The position numbers and the translations under genes were made by a program. A DNA stretch of 64,000 bases from Dermanyssus gallinae (Eukaryota > Arthropoda > Arachnida > Mesostigmata > Dermanyssidae): the NCBI GenBank assembly GCA_003439945.1, contig QVRM01002192.1, positions 3,069,001 through 3,133,000 of the forward strand, read 5' to 3'. The notes under the pieces are model-generated. The model did not search any database. It was not told the origin of the DNA and saw only the letters and a program-made list of their open reading frames with translations. This document shows, piece after piece, positions 46,939 through 61,728 of this stretch; the first letter of the stretch is position 1, and every line of letters starts with the position of its first letter.

Positions 46939-46991
46939 CTGCAGCAGCACACCAGATGCAACAATCAAGCTCATTACTTACCACGCATGTA

Positions 46992-48470
46992 CATATATAT
47001 ATATATATATATTTTTTCCGCTGCACACATATATTGCAAAACAAAGCATGCCGTTATTTATATCTGCATACATGTGTTGATTGCAATCATAGTTGACTGA
47101 TTTAAATCTGGGTGCAAGCTGTGCAGTGGCAACATATGTCTGTCATTTTGTTCTGTTAGCCTACTTTAGTTCAGCTGAGGATCGCTTAAAATGTTGCCAA
47201 TCGGTTGGGCAATACATATATTCAGGAACCCACGTCGGCCGTCGGAGGCCGGCTTAGATCCTTAAGGATATAAGGGAGTTATTTACGAAGCTTGATGGAC
47301 GCATATTTATATATGTTTACATATATATAAAAGTAGTTATAATTGTTTCCCTATATTACAAGTACATACTTTTTGTAAATTGTTTTCTTAGGACTGAGTG
47401 CGAATTCTTAAGACTTTTAAATTTCTCTCTCTCTTTTTCTTTATATATATATATATAGAAAATATTGTGATGTGTGATATATATATATAAATGTGGAACA
47501 TAGGCGCAGGAGTTTGCTGTACTAGCAAGAGAAACACATTCAGCGGAACACAAAACCAGTAATTATATAATTACTGATTGGCTGAAAGCGTAGAATAAGC
47601 AAAAGTAAATTAACATGTGGTCGTTAGCCTATTGTTAATCGTATGAACAATAAAAAAAATAACGGTAATAACAAAGTATCTACAACATTGCCGTTAACAA
47701 CAGCGATAACAACAATAGTAGCGAGGGGTAAAGGTCATATGCGGATTGACCGTTCCTTGCAACACAGATATCGTTGTCTTATCGATTTCAACGCGTACAA
47801 GGCATGCACTTACTCAAAACAAAACCGTACAAGACATTAACAACAACCATCATCAGCGTTAACATTACGAGCAGTAACGACACGCCGTCCACTAATTGCC
47901 CAATGATTACCAAAAACTATGTCTAAAGAAGGTACAAGCGCTCTAACGTCTACCCCATAAATGCACGGTGAAGTGTCTGGACAGGATGCCGGGAAGTATT
48001 TTGAAAGATCTGGGAGAAGACAGGCATGAGCATGTTTATTCAGCAGGAGGAGAGGAGTTGCCGACTGGTTAGAGAAGAGCCAGTAATCAAGGGCAAAGGG
48101 AAAACAATATTAAATTTATGATAACTAATATTTGCGTTAGTATTTTTCTTTGTTGTGTTTAGTTATCGTACCATGTGACAGTGGCACATGCGCTTCCTAC
48201 ACTAGCAAGATAAACACAGCAAGAAGACAAAAAGCCAACGCAGCAATAACAGCAGGGAGCAAGGCCAGCAAAGATCAAATCAGCCGGCCTGCTCAACACG
48301 GAACACCGTGCCCCCGCCGCTGCCGCACCGTTAAAATTGAGAGGTCGGCAGGTCAAACCCTTTTACCAGCTCTATCTAGTACGCTGTCGCAATGTTTCTT
48401 TCCAGCTACTACCAGACGTACTGCCAGTATCGATCAGTAAATTAGACCGGCTCATCCGCAGAGTCACGGA

Positions 48471-48475
<5 letters not shown>
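46992..48475 (-). other. SLC22-like intron, left part
   Basis: TA tracts lie at 46992-47012 and 47442-47457. A less AT-rich block near 48150-48350 is open on both strands but unrecognised. Confidence 0.5.
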
Positions 48476-48502
<27 letters not shown>

Positions 48503-48525
48503 CTATTAGGAGGGAGAGATGGAAC

Positions 48526-48571
<46 letters not shown>
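48476..48571. repeat. Two (TA)n tracts flanking a 27-bp spacer
   Basis: TA at 48476-48502 and 48529-48571 with AGGAGGGAGAGATGGAACAT between them. Confidence 0.85.
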
Positions 48572-48573
<2 letters not shown>

Positions 48574-49193
48574 CTGGCCTATAGTAGATTGATGCCAATA
48601 GATTTTTATTTTGTTAGATTTACTCTTTTAGAGTAGTTAAGGAAGTCGCAAAACAAATTGCATAATCATACGATTGGGAGAATGGGTGCATGCGTATATA
48701 TACATATAGTCATAGTTATAAAAAGAGCTTTAGGAATATATAATTACATATATTCTACATTAGCGTCCTTGCAACATATATATATATATAGCCATTGACA
48801 TACTTAAATTGACATTTATTCAACGTAATCAATCATTAACGGTCGGAACATGACATTTGGGTCCCTGCAAACGTATATATATAGCAATGTTTTTGCGAAT
48901 TTTAGCAAAAGCTAAGGGAAAGCGGCGTGATGTGATAGCATACGTGGAAAATTTACGCTTTACATACATATTTTTAGGCTCTTCAAGTTAAACATATACT
49001 AAACCGGTAAGTAAGGTAATATAGCAGTAGAATAAAACAGGATAGAGCAATTATTTGTATTTTTCAGTGTAGTCTACTTGAAGCTCCGCAGAGATAGCGG
49101 TGCCTTTTCATTGTATTTTTGGTTTATTCGACACCATAGGCAACTTAAAGTAGTTTGTCAAATGACCGGCACACAAGCACGCACACACATATA

Positions 49194-50158
49194 CAGGGTC
49201 ATTCATATTATTGTGCACGCATTTCGAGGTTTGATAGAACTCGGCAAGAAAATAAGTTTTCCCTATGGAGGGAAGACGTGGAAACGTCTTGTTTAGGAGA
49301 GAGAGGGAAGTTTATAAAAGTAGTTTTTCTGCCTTTTTTCCTACATAGTTAGTGCAAAATCTCTGTTTGCGGGAGAACCAGTCAACGCATGAAGGAACCG
49401 ATTACACCGGCGTGTTCGGAGGAAAATTCTGCACAACGGAAGACACTTCACTAGCTTGCGTATCAAAAAGCTAATACCCAGATTAAGGAAAGTCACGAAA
49501 AGTCGATATTTTACGTTAACGCCTTTTTATGAAAAATCGTAAAATGTTTCCATTGCGACCAAAAATGTACGCCCGAAGGACCACTCTCACGCAATAGCAA
49601 ATTTAATGCCCATCATTTTCGTATCAAGGTGATGATGCTGCGTTACGTAGTATGCATGCCTTCGCTTTCGATATGGCTATCGAAATAGCTTAGTGACTTG
49701 ACAACTACGTAACGCAGCACCATCACCTTGATACGAAAATGATGGGCATTATATTTGCTATTGCGTGAGAGTGGTCCTTCGGACGTACATTTTTGGTCGC
49801 AATGGAATTTTTTTACGATTTTTCATAAAAAGGCGTTAACGTAAAATATCGACTTTTCATGACTTTCCTTAATCTGGGTATTAGCTTTTTGCTACGCAAG
49901 CTAGTGAAGTATCTTCCGTTGTGCAGAATTTTCCGAACACGCCGGTGTAATCGGTTCCTTCATGCGTTGACTGGTTCTCCCGCAAACAGAGATTTCGCAC
50001 AACTATGTAGGAAAAAAAGGCAGAAAAACTACTTTTATAAACTTCACTCTCTCTCCTAAACAAGACGTTTCAACGTCTTCCCTCCATAGGGAAAACTTAT
50101 TTTCTTGTCGAGTTCTATCAAACCTCGAAATGCGTGCACAACAATATGAATGACCCTG
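49194..50158. mobile_element. Foldback element, family B, 965 bp
   Basis: It starts CAGGGTCATTCATATT and ends with the reverse complement AATATGAATGACCCTG, with TA on both sides (49192-49193 and 50159-50160). The arms of about 450 bp are nearly perfect reverse complements. The spacer is about 49647-49704 and contains its own small inverted repeat around TTTCGATA..TATCGAAA. Short stretches (AACCAGTC, ACACCGGCGTGTTCG, AAATTCTGC) also occur in order in family A, so the families are related. It sits in an SLC22-like intron, 80 bp past the donor of the exon ending at 50238. No transposase is visible. Confidence 0.85.
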
Positions 50159-50237
50159 TATATGTATATATATACCATGAATGATTGATTATATTGACTA
50201 AAGCTAGCATGTTTTGAGTGTCGGCGTAAACACGTAC

Positions 50238-50493
50238 GCAGTACAAACGCGATGAGCATTCCTCCAAGGCCAAACGACGAGCTAGCCTTGGCGAGAGCAA
50301 AGTATTTCCATGAAGGCATGAACGCGGCTGCGACGGAGGCTCCCACGTGAAGAACGTTGGCCAGCGCAATCGAGGGCACACGACCCCAGCGGTCAGCTAG
50401 TAGCGCCCAGAATAGAGCTCCACAGAGAAGCCCAGCAAGATGGGCACCTCGCGGAAAAAGCGAAAGCCACGACGCATCACAAACCAGCTCCCA
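50238..50493 (-). CDS. SLC22-like transporter exon: TM2-TM4 with MFS motif A
   Basis: Acceptor TTTAG (50498-50494), donor GTACGT at 50237. It encodes WELVCDASWLSLFPRGAHLA, GLLCGALFWALLADRWGRVP, then SIALANVLHVGASVAAAF and KYFALAKASSSFGLGGMLI. [EW]-x-L-V-C-D at the start and G-x-x-x-x-A-D-R-x-G-R (MFS motif A) are diagnostic. Phase 0 in, phase 1 out. Confidence 0.92.
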
Positions 50494-50671
50494 CTAAATT
50501 AACATAAAGCATAAGTCAATGCAATCGCATATTCGTTAGCCTACTTCATACAGGTACACACAAACGTTTATCTGGCGCATTGCTAAATGGATCCTAACAA
50601 TCATCCATTCAATCAATCCTCAACAAAGTCCCTGTCCCTTATTGCATGTACCTAGCCCTCTGTATTTACCG

Positions 50672-50880
<209 letters not shown>

Positions 50881-50882
50881 CA

Positions 50883-51000
50883 CCGAGCAGTATTCGGGAG
50901 GACTGGGTTCGAGACCCAAACCGGCCACTCTTAAATTGGTTTGCATGGTTTCCAATTTAGGCAAGGTAAATGCCGGAGTGAATTAAAAATTAGCCATGAC
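50883..51000 (+). repeat. tRNA-derived SINE-like segment
   Basis: GGTTCGAGACC at 50906-50916 is an exact-looking Pol III B box. The downstream part contains TGGTTTGCATGGTTTCCAAT and GGCAAGGTAAATGCCGG, a GGTTTCC...GGCAAATGCCGG layout seen in tRNA-derived arthropod SINEs. The A-box side is replaced by (TA)n. Confidence 0.6.
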
Positions 51001-51073
51001 ATAAAGAAACCGTACATGGGCATTATTTGGCCTTACGGAATCTCTATAAAATATATATATATATATATATTAC

Positions 51074-51341
51074 CTCTTCGATCATAGTGCGTTTGTGAAC
51101 ATCCTGAGGGAAGACCCATTTTTTGCAGGGCTTTGAAGAATTAGGGTCGACGACAAGAACCTCACTGGCGTTCGGTGTCGCCGCGCCCGACGCATCGAAG
51201 GCAGGAAGCAGCTCGGAGCTGTTGCGGACGTCGAAGTCCCTTGTGAAGCATCTCTCGATGAGTCGCCACTCGTCATCGCGCAGCCGTATCGAGTCAAGTA
51301 GCTCGGAACTGTTTGGCACACTGCTTACCGATGACCCGTTC
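51074..51341 (-). CDS. SLC22-like transporter exon: large extracellular loop
   Basis: Acceptor TTTCAG (51347-51342), donor GTAATA at 51073. It encodes a hydrophilic loop with several N-x-S/T sites: NGSSVSSVPNSSELLDSIRL, then VRNSSELLPAFDASGA and PCKKWVFPQDVHKRTMIEE. C-x-x-W-x-F...T-[IM]-x-x-E joining W-E-L-V-C-D in the next exon is the standard SLC22 junction. Phase 2 in, phase 0 out. Confidence 0.88.
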
Positions 51342-51376
51342 CTGAAACCGCATCGATTATCGTGAGCCAACACAGG

Positions 51377-51379
<3 letters not shown>

Positions 51380-51457
<78 letters not shown>
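51380..51457. repeat. (TA)39 microsatellite
   Basis: Pure TA, about 40 bp from the large-loop exon. Confidence 0.9.
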
Positions 51458-51458
<1 letters not shown>

Positions 51459-51791
51459 CATAACATCACTATTATATCACATAAAAGGGTTGGTATCAAT
51501 ATACATACTTCTGTAGGACAATCGTGACTTATCACCAAATAGGCGAGCGCTATTTGGATTAGCATGGGCCCATTTGGCCATACGCCATTAACAGCAAACA
51601 GTCCGTTCATGAATTCACCGCGGGCCACGGCTTTTGAGGTGATTGATCGTTGACTCCTTAGGTTATTGGAGCGTACATAAAAAAGTGTCCTAACAAGTCA
51701 CATTTTCGTAATTGATGTAGAACAGATAAGTTGCACTGCATGAAAAGTGAGGCAATACTTGGAACAACGTCATCTAACACGCTGTGGGGGC

Positions 51792-51866
51792 ATGTATATA
51801 TGTATATATGTATATATATATACATATATAAATATATATGTATATATGTATATATATATACATATA

Positions 51867-51920
<54 letters not shown>
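51792..51920. repeat. (TA)n with GTATATATG variants, left flank of foldback copy 2
   Basis: About 130 bp of TA and TATG units running directly into the CAGGGT end of the foldback element at 51921. Confidence 0.9.
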
Positions 51921-51923
<3 letters not shown>

Positions 51924-52978
51924 GGTATTACAGGAATATCTGATCAACGATATATGGAATTGTAGAGCTCGTTAAGGCAAATATTTTTTTCAATGGAACA
52001 TGGTCTCTAAGAGGCCCTGTTTCGGAATGAGAGTTAAATTACTACAATTTGTGACATTGGTGTTTTTGCCCGACATAGGAGCATAGAATGTGCTGTTGCG
52101 AGACAACCAGGTTTCCTAGACAGAAGCTAAACACACCGCCGTGTTCGTGAGAAAATTCTGCTTCTTTCGAAGAACTCATAAGGCCAGTTAGAAGATGTTA
52201 CATAGTCGCTTAGAAGAGAATTCGCCAAAATGAAGTTATTTTATTAACCTTCACGCCCAGAACCTCAAAATCATTACCTTACGACCACTTACAACGCTCT
52301 AAACTAACGTATTCAGGCAAATGCGCATGACGATCATTTTGGTACCAAACTTATGGCAATGCGAGCTGTGGTTGCGGAGTAATTACGATTTTTTGGTGGG
52401 ATTTCCAGATTAAGTGCATGTAAAATGACGCGCTGCGGCTGTCGCGCGACACGTCGGCGGTAGTGAACGTCGCCACACAGTCATTTTACATGCACTTAAT
52501 CTGGACATCCCACCAAAAAATCGTAATTACTCCGCAACCACAGCTCGCATTGCCATATGGTTGGTACCAAAATGATCGTCATGAAATGCGCATTTGCTTA
52601 GTTTAGAGCGCTGTAAGTGGTCGTAAGGTAATGATTTTGAGGTATTGGGCGTGAAAGTTAATAAAATAACTTCATTTTGGCAAATTCTCTTCTAAGCGAC
52701 CATGTAGCATCTTCTGACCGGCCTTATGAGTTCTTCGAAAGAAGCAGAATTTTCTCACGGCGGTGTGTTTAGCTTCTGTCTAGGAAACCTAGTTGTCTCG
52801 CAACAGCACGTTATATGCTCCTATGTCGGGCAAAAACACCAATGTCACAAATTGTAGTAATTTAACTCTCATTCCGAAACAGGGCCTCTTAGAGACCATG
52901 TTCCATTGGAAAAAAGGTTTGCCTCAACGAGCTCTACAATTCCATATATCGTCGATCAAATATTCCTGTAATACCTTG
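51921..52978. mobile_element. Foldback element, family A copy 2, 1,058 bp
   Basis: Same architecture as 15233-16296: CAGGGTATTACAGG at the left, ATACCTTG at the right, TA-flanked, with arms of about 500 bp. The spacer 52427-52480 is identical over 54 bp to the spacer of copy 1 (15741-15794), and the identity extends into the inner right arm. The outer arms differ from copy 1 (for example GATCAACGATATATGG versus TTTTATAGCGATACAT), yet left and right arms of this copy match each other closely. It lies in the SLC22-like first visible intron. Confidence 0.85.
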
Positions 52979-53033
52979 TATATATATATACTATGTATAT
53001 ATGTATATATATATATATATATACATAGTATAC

Positions 53034-53074
<41 letters not shown>
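52979..53074. repeat. (TA)n between foldback copy 2 and an R1-like LINE tail
   Basis: TA and TATG units joining the right end of the foldback element to the poly(T) of the LINE at 53075. Confidence 0.9.
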
Positions 53075-53083
<9 letters not shown>

Positions 53084-54055
53084 TTTTATGCTGAAACTTC
53101 TCAGCATTAATATGGGGGATTACGGGAATCGTGATGTACATGCGCCACCACAGCCAGTGACTAGTGTGGGACTCACAAACCCACTAACACCCGCCTCCCC
53201 CCCACCCCCAGGGAACGGTAACTGCTAGGCATCGCTTCGTATCCATGGGAGTGGCCAGTTTGCCTCTCCTCCCTACTCCAGCCTTCCTACAGTCGCGCTA
53301 GCCCGCTTTGGTGCGGGGCGGCGACTTCAAGAAGGCCGTTGATACCTTCCGCAGCCCGCCCGCCTGTGGGTGCGTCGAGAGTCATCATCTGGGGAATCCT
53401 TTGCTGTATTTGCCTAGCCTGGTCCGCCTGCCTATCACCCACCCGCCTCCCGTCTACAGATTCCCCCTCTCGACCGGAGCCTGAGTGGACGTTAAGACGA
53501 GCTCTCCTGGCAGTCTCTTTGACCACCTTTGTGGACATGATCGCATCAAAGTGGGCAATACCTTCTTTCCAGGCCGCCGCTGAAGTCATCATATGGGTGA
53601 CGACCTCGTTGACTGGTCGGCCTCGCACAGCGGCCGCCCCCGCGTCCCGTGCTTCCCGGAGGGCCCCACAATGCAGAACAGTGTGCTCTACATCATCCGG
53701 TTCCCTCGAGTCGCAGGAGTCGACTTGAACTCTGTTAATCTTAACCATATACGTCTGGAACTGACCGTGGCCGGTCAGCACCTGGGACGCATAATAAGAT
53801 AGCTCCCCGTGTCTGCAGTCGTACCATTGCCGTAGGTCCGGGATCAGACTTTTGGTCCAGCGACCCTTGGTGACCCCCCCAGGAGCTGCTGCCCTCACCC
53901 ATTCTTTCTGCCAAGAGTCTAAAGTAGCTAATCTAGCCCGTGTGGGGTCTAGATCACCGTCCAGCGCTTGTTCTGCTCGCTCCCCGGCCAGCAAATCCCA
54001 TGGCAGCATCTTGGACACGACAAGTAGTGCCTCAGTCGACACGGTACGGAATACG
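53075..54055 (-). mobile_element. 5'-truncated R1-like LINE 3' fragment
   Basis: It has a poly(A) tail (13 T at 53075-53087), a 3' UTR resembling that of the FAIM-intron copy (GTGTGGGACTC..AACCCACTAA at 53165-53185 versus 27779-27801), then a 251-codon frame at 54042-53287. That frame encodes the RT-distal C-terminus: [40 protein letters not shown] and a C/H cluster (VEHTVLHCG). L-T-G-H-G-x-F-Q-x-Y matches the other copy. Both sides are (TA)n, so target duplications cannot be read. Confidence 0.8.
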
Positions 54056-54056
54056 G

Positions 54057-56368
<2,312 letters not shown>

Positions 56369-56405
<37 letters not shown>
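56369..56405. repeat. (TA)n microsatellite
   Basis: Pure TA run just left of the decayed foldback relative. Confidence 0.85.
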
Positions 56406-56408
<3 letters not shown>

Positions 56409-56437
56409 CTTCCAACAATTTTTAAAAAGCGACATAG

Positions 56438-56840
56438 AAAATTGTAGAAGCTCGTCAAAGTAAATATTTTTACAACGTCTCTGAAAAGTTTTGCTTTGAA
56501 GTGAGAGTGATATTACTAAAATCAGCGACACTGGTGTTGTTGCTTGATATAAAAGCACAAAATGTGCGATTGCAAAACAAACAGTTTTTCTATGCAGACA
56601 TTAAATACATCGTAGTGCTTGTAAGAAAATTCTGCTTTTTCACGAAGAACATGTAACGCCGGCCAGAAGATGTTCACACATGTCGACATTGAACGCACGC
56701 ATGATAGAACACACCACTAGGTAATTAATGCATGCACTCAACCTCGACATGCCCGCCGAAATAATATTAATTACTCCGCAATCACGGCTCGCATTGCCAT
56801 ATATTTTATATCAAACTGATCGTCATGCGCATTGCACTGA
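56438..56840. mobile_element. Decayed, internally deleted family A foldback relative
   Basis: 56438-56690 matches the family A left arm (TTGTAGAAGCTCGTCAAAGTA, GACACTGGTGTTGTTGC, AGCACAAAATGTGC, AAATTCTGCTT, GGCCAGAAGATG). 56735-56840 matches the right arm (TGCATGCACTCAACCTCGAC, ATTAATTACTCCGCAATC, GGCTCGCATTGCCATA, GATCGTCATG). The conserved loop and most of both arms are gone. Confidence 0.75.
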
Positions 56841-57821
56841 GTGTATTTAAGCGTGTGTGTTAGTATTTTTACATGATATATATTAAAAAAGTATTTTGCA
56901 AAGTTCGGTTGATACAAGCAAAAACAAAAATAATCTGTAGGTCTAAACATTAGATCTTAGGCTTAGACTTATATTTATACACCACTGAAGTAGTAATAAT
57001 ATGACCTTCACATCAACGCATATAACTATTTCGTAGAAAACTCTAAATCTGTCATAAACTGTGCTTAACCCAAAAAAACCCAAATAAATTAAATACTATG
57101 CTAAAAGCTTGTAATATAAACGATGCGTGCCCATAAATAGTCGAACTAGGACAAGCAGTTTTCTCTTTGTGCCTAGGTATCTTAGAAAATGTTCGTATTT
57201 TTTTGTGTAATGGAGTGCGAGTTTGAATCGAATGGCAGATAGCGTCATCTTTAAGGTAAAATTTCAAATATTTTCTCCTACAGAAACGGTGTGAAAAAAT
57301 CGTAACTAAAAGCATATCGTTGCTCGGGAATAAAGCCCCACCTCTGAGGAGCGATATGATGATACAGGAACTAGAACTTTAGAAATATAGTACTTGAATA
57401 TTAAATATGCATCGATAGAAGAGACTTTGGGTCAAAAAATCTGCCAGATAGGTTTCTCGTGATTTATCCAGAATGAAAAAAAGGCTCGAGTAAATGTTTA
57501 CGACCCTCTACTCAAATCCCGAATCCGGTGTGCTTTTATAGAAGGATCCACAGATGCCTCCAGATATATTTATTTAAAATGATTAATGAAATTTAAATAT
57601 AAATTGTATCTATATTGTACCAAAGAACTATAAAAAGCTTTGCTAGGCCCCGACATCGTTTGTAATAAATCTGTGGAGATTGCATTATTTATGTATAAAT
57701 CTAATAGCTAAGAAATGCTTGACCCATGTTTCGGGAGCAAGTTGAAGTGTCTAACGTTTAGTACAAAACACAAATTCCTAAAAGAAACTTGCACTACAAT
57801 ATACTTTCTACTTCCCTTTAT

Positions 57822-57825
<4 letters not shown>

Positions 57826-57855
<30 letters not shown>
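57826..57855. repeat. (TA)n microsatellite
   Basis: TA run about 50 bp downstream (gene sense) of the TM1 exon donor. Confidence 0.85.
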
Positions 57856-57858
<3 letters not shown>

Positions 57859-57905
57859 GCGACGCGAGAAAGTTTTTATTAATAATAGCAACTGCACGCA
57901 CATAC

Positions 57906-58089
57906 CCAAAATAGTCGCACTGGTAGGCGATATTGCGTGGAGCAAGAAAATCTAGTCCAACGGTGTCCTGGAAAGCGATGACTAGGCCAAGCAAGATCGT
58001 GTACACGAGGATGACAAAATGCCATTTTCCAAACGTCCCGATCGACTCAACGGGATCCGGCCGGGGACCCAACCCGCGACCTCCCTCTC
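57906..58089 (-). CDS. SLC22-like organic ion transporter, first recognised exon: TM1
   Basis: Acceptor TTGCAG (58095-58090), donor GTATGT at 57905. It encodes PDPVESIGTFGKWHFVILVY, then TILLGLVIAFQDTVGLDFLA and PRNIAYQCDYFG. The G-x-F-G-x-[WF]-x start of TM1 and the following C-D pattern fit SLC22. With the eight exons to 40994 it gives about 660 residues, slightly longer than the usual 550-600, mainly from the loops and tail. SLC22 proteins are plasma-membrane carriers of organic cations, anions or zwitterions (OCT, OAT and OCTN groups); the substrate cannot be told from sequence. The exon begins in phase 1, so an upstream exon with the start codon is expected right of 58089. (TA)n runs, foldback elements and LINE pieces fill the introns. 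Confidence 0.88.
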
Positions 58090-58920
58090 CTGCAACAGCC
58101 CGAGTCGTTGCAAAACAACAAACAATATCACGTTATTATATGCGTCATCGTTATTGCCATATTCAATATAATATAACTTTTCATAACAAAATCTCGCAAT
58201 CATGAGCACTTTAAGATTGTTACCTGCTTCTATTACTCTGATAAAACCAGGTGACAATTACATTAAGAGCTCACGCTAAACGACAAAATAGGCTACAATT
58301 AATCTTAACTTTAGAAACCGCCTTTGTTTGGAAGTAACTGAAAAGTTTTAAGGGATTTATATCCTATGTCAGGTCCATACATCAACCTTGGAACAATCAT
58401 GAGATAAAGGAGTGCTACTGCCGTCATGGCGGACAAATGCAGAATGTCGCTTGCCTCTCCATAAAGGGTGACTAGAACTGTCTGCACTGTTTAGACGACG
58501 TGTACAATGAAGGTCGCCCCAGTATAATGGAGCCGAAGCCCTAGATACCAGAATTTCACAGCCTTAGTCGTCATGTCGTATGTTTCTAACCTTTTTGGGA
58601 CAAGAAACAATTTACTCAGAGGCGCGATGCGCTTAATGGCACCCAGGTCGTGATGAGCGATCACAACGTCATTGCATATATCACAACTTGGGCGTTCATT
58701 CTGCGCTGGCCAAGTAGCATGGCGAGCTTATGTATATTATCTGTACTTTGTTAATTGGACATCTCTACCCGCGCCACAGCTCCCATCTTGCTTGTCGGCT
58801 GTGAAATAGATGTTAGTCGTTTCACTGCTAATAGGCCTCAGCGCTAATAATAACATATATTAGTGCATATAATAAATAAGTAGTTCAATACTATATGGAT
58901 ATTTAAAGTCAACTAATCAG

Positions 58921-58955
<35 letters not shown>

Positions 58956-59208
58956 ACTAGTAACCCGGGAGTGGGCTTAAGAAATAATGGTTCTGTTTTG
59001 ACTATACTGTAGCGTCATTTCTTCGAATACCGGATAACTTTTTCATAACATCTCGCCCCTATACTAAACGTCTGATACCTAATTATTATGTATGCTTATG
59101 CTATAATCTATCTGCTACAAAACCTGCAGTCGCCCCAGTATAGGCGCTATTTCAGCATCACGCACCGTTCAGCGAACACTGGCCATTACTGTTCGCGGGA
59201 ACAATGAC

Positions 59209-59245
<37 letters not shown>

Positions 59246-60840
59246 GGTGAAGAGTAGCAGAAAAGAATCATCAGCAGCAGTAGCACCGTTGCCATAATAG
59301 GAAGAGCGGCAGGTCAAGGAGCGCTAGATCATCATTGAAAGGCGCCTGGCAAGATTTCGCGCTAGATCATGGCCGAAAACCAAGGCAGACCTTGTGCGCG
59401 CACTTGCAACGCTCGCGTATCTGTATAGTAGTATATAATATCGTCATCTCGCCACTGCTGCTGCGGCCAACGCAGCTGCCAGTACCACTATAACGTTATA
59501 ATTCTACACGAACGGCTGGTTTGTGTCGGCATGTACGGTATAATTTGATGTTGAATGTAGCGCAATAGTGACTATATATTATCAATTGCTGGGCGGGTGG
59601 CACGATGTGATGCATTGCAATAAGAGTAAAAGGGCGAAGTTGAATGGGTTATGAAGCTGGAGAGCGAATTCAAAATGCGACAAAAGTCAACAGGTGAACG
59701 CCACCTGCGAGGCAGTAAACTGCAGGACAGAGAGTGAAAGAAAAACAGAACGTGAAGATTAGCCCAGTGAGAGGACAAGAAACAATTTGCATCACACAGT
59801 TATCGTACAGTGGAGGGTTCTTTTTCTACGGAAGAAGGCGAAAAGAACTGACTCTTACTATGGTCAATCCTATTGTAAACGTCACGTGTGGCCGTTTACG
59901 ATACATCTAGATACGTGAAGACAGAGGCAAAAGTCACACTTTTAACCCAGTACCCCTGGGTGGAGAAACACAGCTGCGTGTGTACTATCTAATAGAATTA
60001 ATAATAACACTGCATAATTCGCTACGCCGGGCCTGTATGTGTCATCGCATTTGCGATGCGTTCGATGGGAGACAAATTGAGTCAGCATTTGTTAGCTAGA
60101 CGTAGTGCCAACGCGGTTATTAGAGTTCGACAGTAAAGGCTGAAACGCCTATCGCTATTTTGTACTTGATATGCCAACCTCCAGAGGTGACGAAACGTTT
60201 CTTTGCACTTACCACTGGATAGAATTCGTATGATTGATGCATGACTATATTGCCAAAAGGTTATTGACATGCAAAGTCTGGTAAATATATAATTTAGATG
60301 TTTTCCAATGCTTGGTTGATCGATTTTTTGTTTGATTTTGCCAGATCTTCACTACAAGCTAGAACCCTGGGTTTGGTTTACTTGAAAAGAAGATAGAAGG
60401 TATCCTTTTTTCGCCCCGTGTATGATTGACGACCAGTGATGCTGGCAGTTCGATGCGATGTAAAAAAATGTGTTTTTAGGTAATTGAATAAATTAGCAAT
60501 ATGCTGTGTCAACACGCTCGATGCTTCTCTAAGAGCTTAAAGTTATGTTTGCATCCACCTTTGTCGCCTTTAAATCTCTTTGTTAAAAATGTTATTGCCT
60601 ATACTTACACATATTGCAAGGAGTCAGTAGTTATTTAAACCTTCTACAGTTACCATTGTGTTGGCAAAAAGTTGCAGCCGCATAAAAATATTTCTGTTTT
60701 TCTCTTAGTGAGAGTCAATTTAGGCAGATTAGTGTACCCATCATTAACGGGATAACAAGTGTGACTTTAAATTCACCTCAAAGTAGTTTAAGGATTTCAA
60801 ACAACGCAAGCCGAGCGTAAATGCCTTTTACTTCCTAACA
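58090..60840. other. Probable 5' intron or upstream region of the SLC22-like gene
   Basis: No start-codon exon was recognised. TA tracts lie at 58923-58952 and 59209-59242. A less AT-rich patch at 59240-59480 is unassigned. Confidence 0.4.
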
Positions 60841-60849
60841 GCTTGAACG

Positions 60850-61330
60850 CCAAATGCTTGACTGCCCTTGCTGCTTCGGTGCATGCGGACCTTCAGTGTG
60901 ACCGTGTTAGATACTCTGGTCTCCCCTCAAGGCGATCAAGTTTTAGTATCTTTGGCTCAATCACATGAATGCTCTTCAAATCGCTATCAGAGTTAAGCAG
61001 CGCGTGGTATTCTCTAAACCCAATATATTGGTTTGTTTTCTCTTTCGAGTAGCCGATTCTTAAAACATACGAAGAAAGCGCCCCTGTGTCACACTTAGTC
61101 GTTCCGTCCAACCCTGACTGCAGGCAGTCCAAAATTCTGATCCATACGTAAAATGACTAAAAAATACGTTGTAGAGCAACTTGTACGAAGATGCTCTAAT
61201 TTTGCTCTTGATGTATCTTGATGAATTTGCGATCATAGCAAGTCGACGGGAAAGGGACTCTACGTGCGCGTTACAGAAAGTCTTGCATCCACTGTTACGC
61301 CCAGGATCTTGATACAGTCGCTAGTTTGTA
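60850..61330 (-). mobile_element. LINE reverse transcriptase fragment (thumb region)
   Basis: The minus strand of 61260-61120 reads ESLSRRLAMIANSSRYIKSK, then IRASSYKLLYNVFFSHFTYG and SEFWTACSQ. It matches the R-R-L...Y-K-S-L-x-x-S-H-x-x-Y-G-x-x-x-W pattern downstream of RT catalysis in CR1/Jockey-type elements. The frame breaks below 61130. Confidence 0.6.
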
Positions 61331-61689
61331 TAAGGTGGACATTTAACTAAAACTAATTTATATATATATATTTAACTAACATCAATCGGCGAGTGTTACA
61401 CACTTTGTTTGCAGCTGTCGAGCAGCCAACGGCCATCAAATTCTTGATGGTCAGGGTGTATGCGAGAAGCTATCAACGGCACAGTAGCTGTTTATGCGTG
61501 CGCACTGATCAGCGTGTGTGTGTTTGTTAACCATTAGAAGCACACAACTAAACGCGTAACGAACGATGGTTGTGCATTATTGTGAACCACAACGAACGAA
61601 CGTGCGCCTTGACCATTTCCATCCTTGTTATCGTGACGCGGCGACTATGGTAGCGTCTATGACTCCATTTGAGTAGTCGAAGCCGTAGA

Positions 61690-61728
61690 AATGGCGGCAG
61701 CAGCAGCAACAACCACAACAACAACTTA
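61690..61728 (+). other. Candidate first coding exon (ATG plus splice donor), low support
   Basis: ATG at about 61691 in the context GTAGAAATGG is followed by Ala codons, Thr codons and Tyr, then GTGAGT, a consensus donor. Composition is GCA/ACA triplet repeat, so it may be chance. No downstream exon was identified. Confidence 0.15.
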
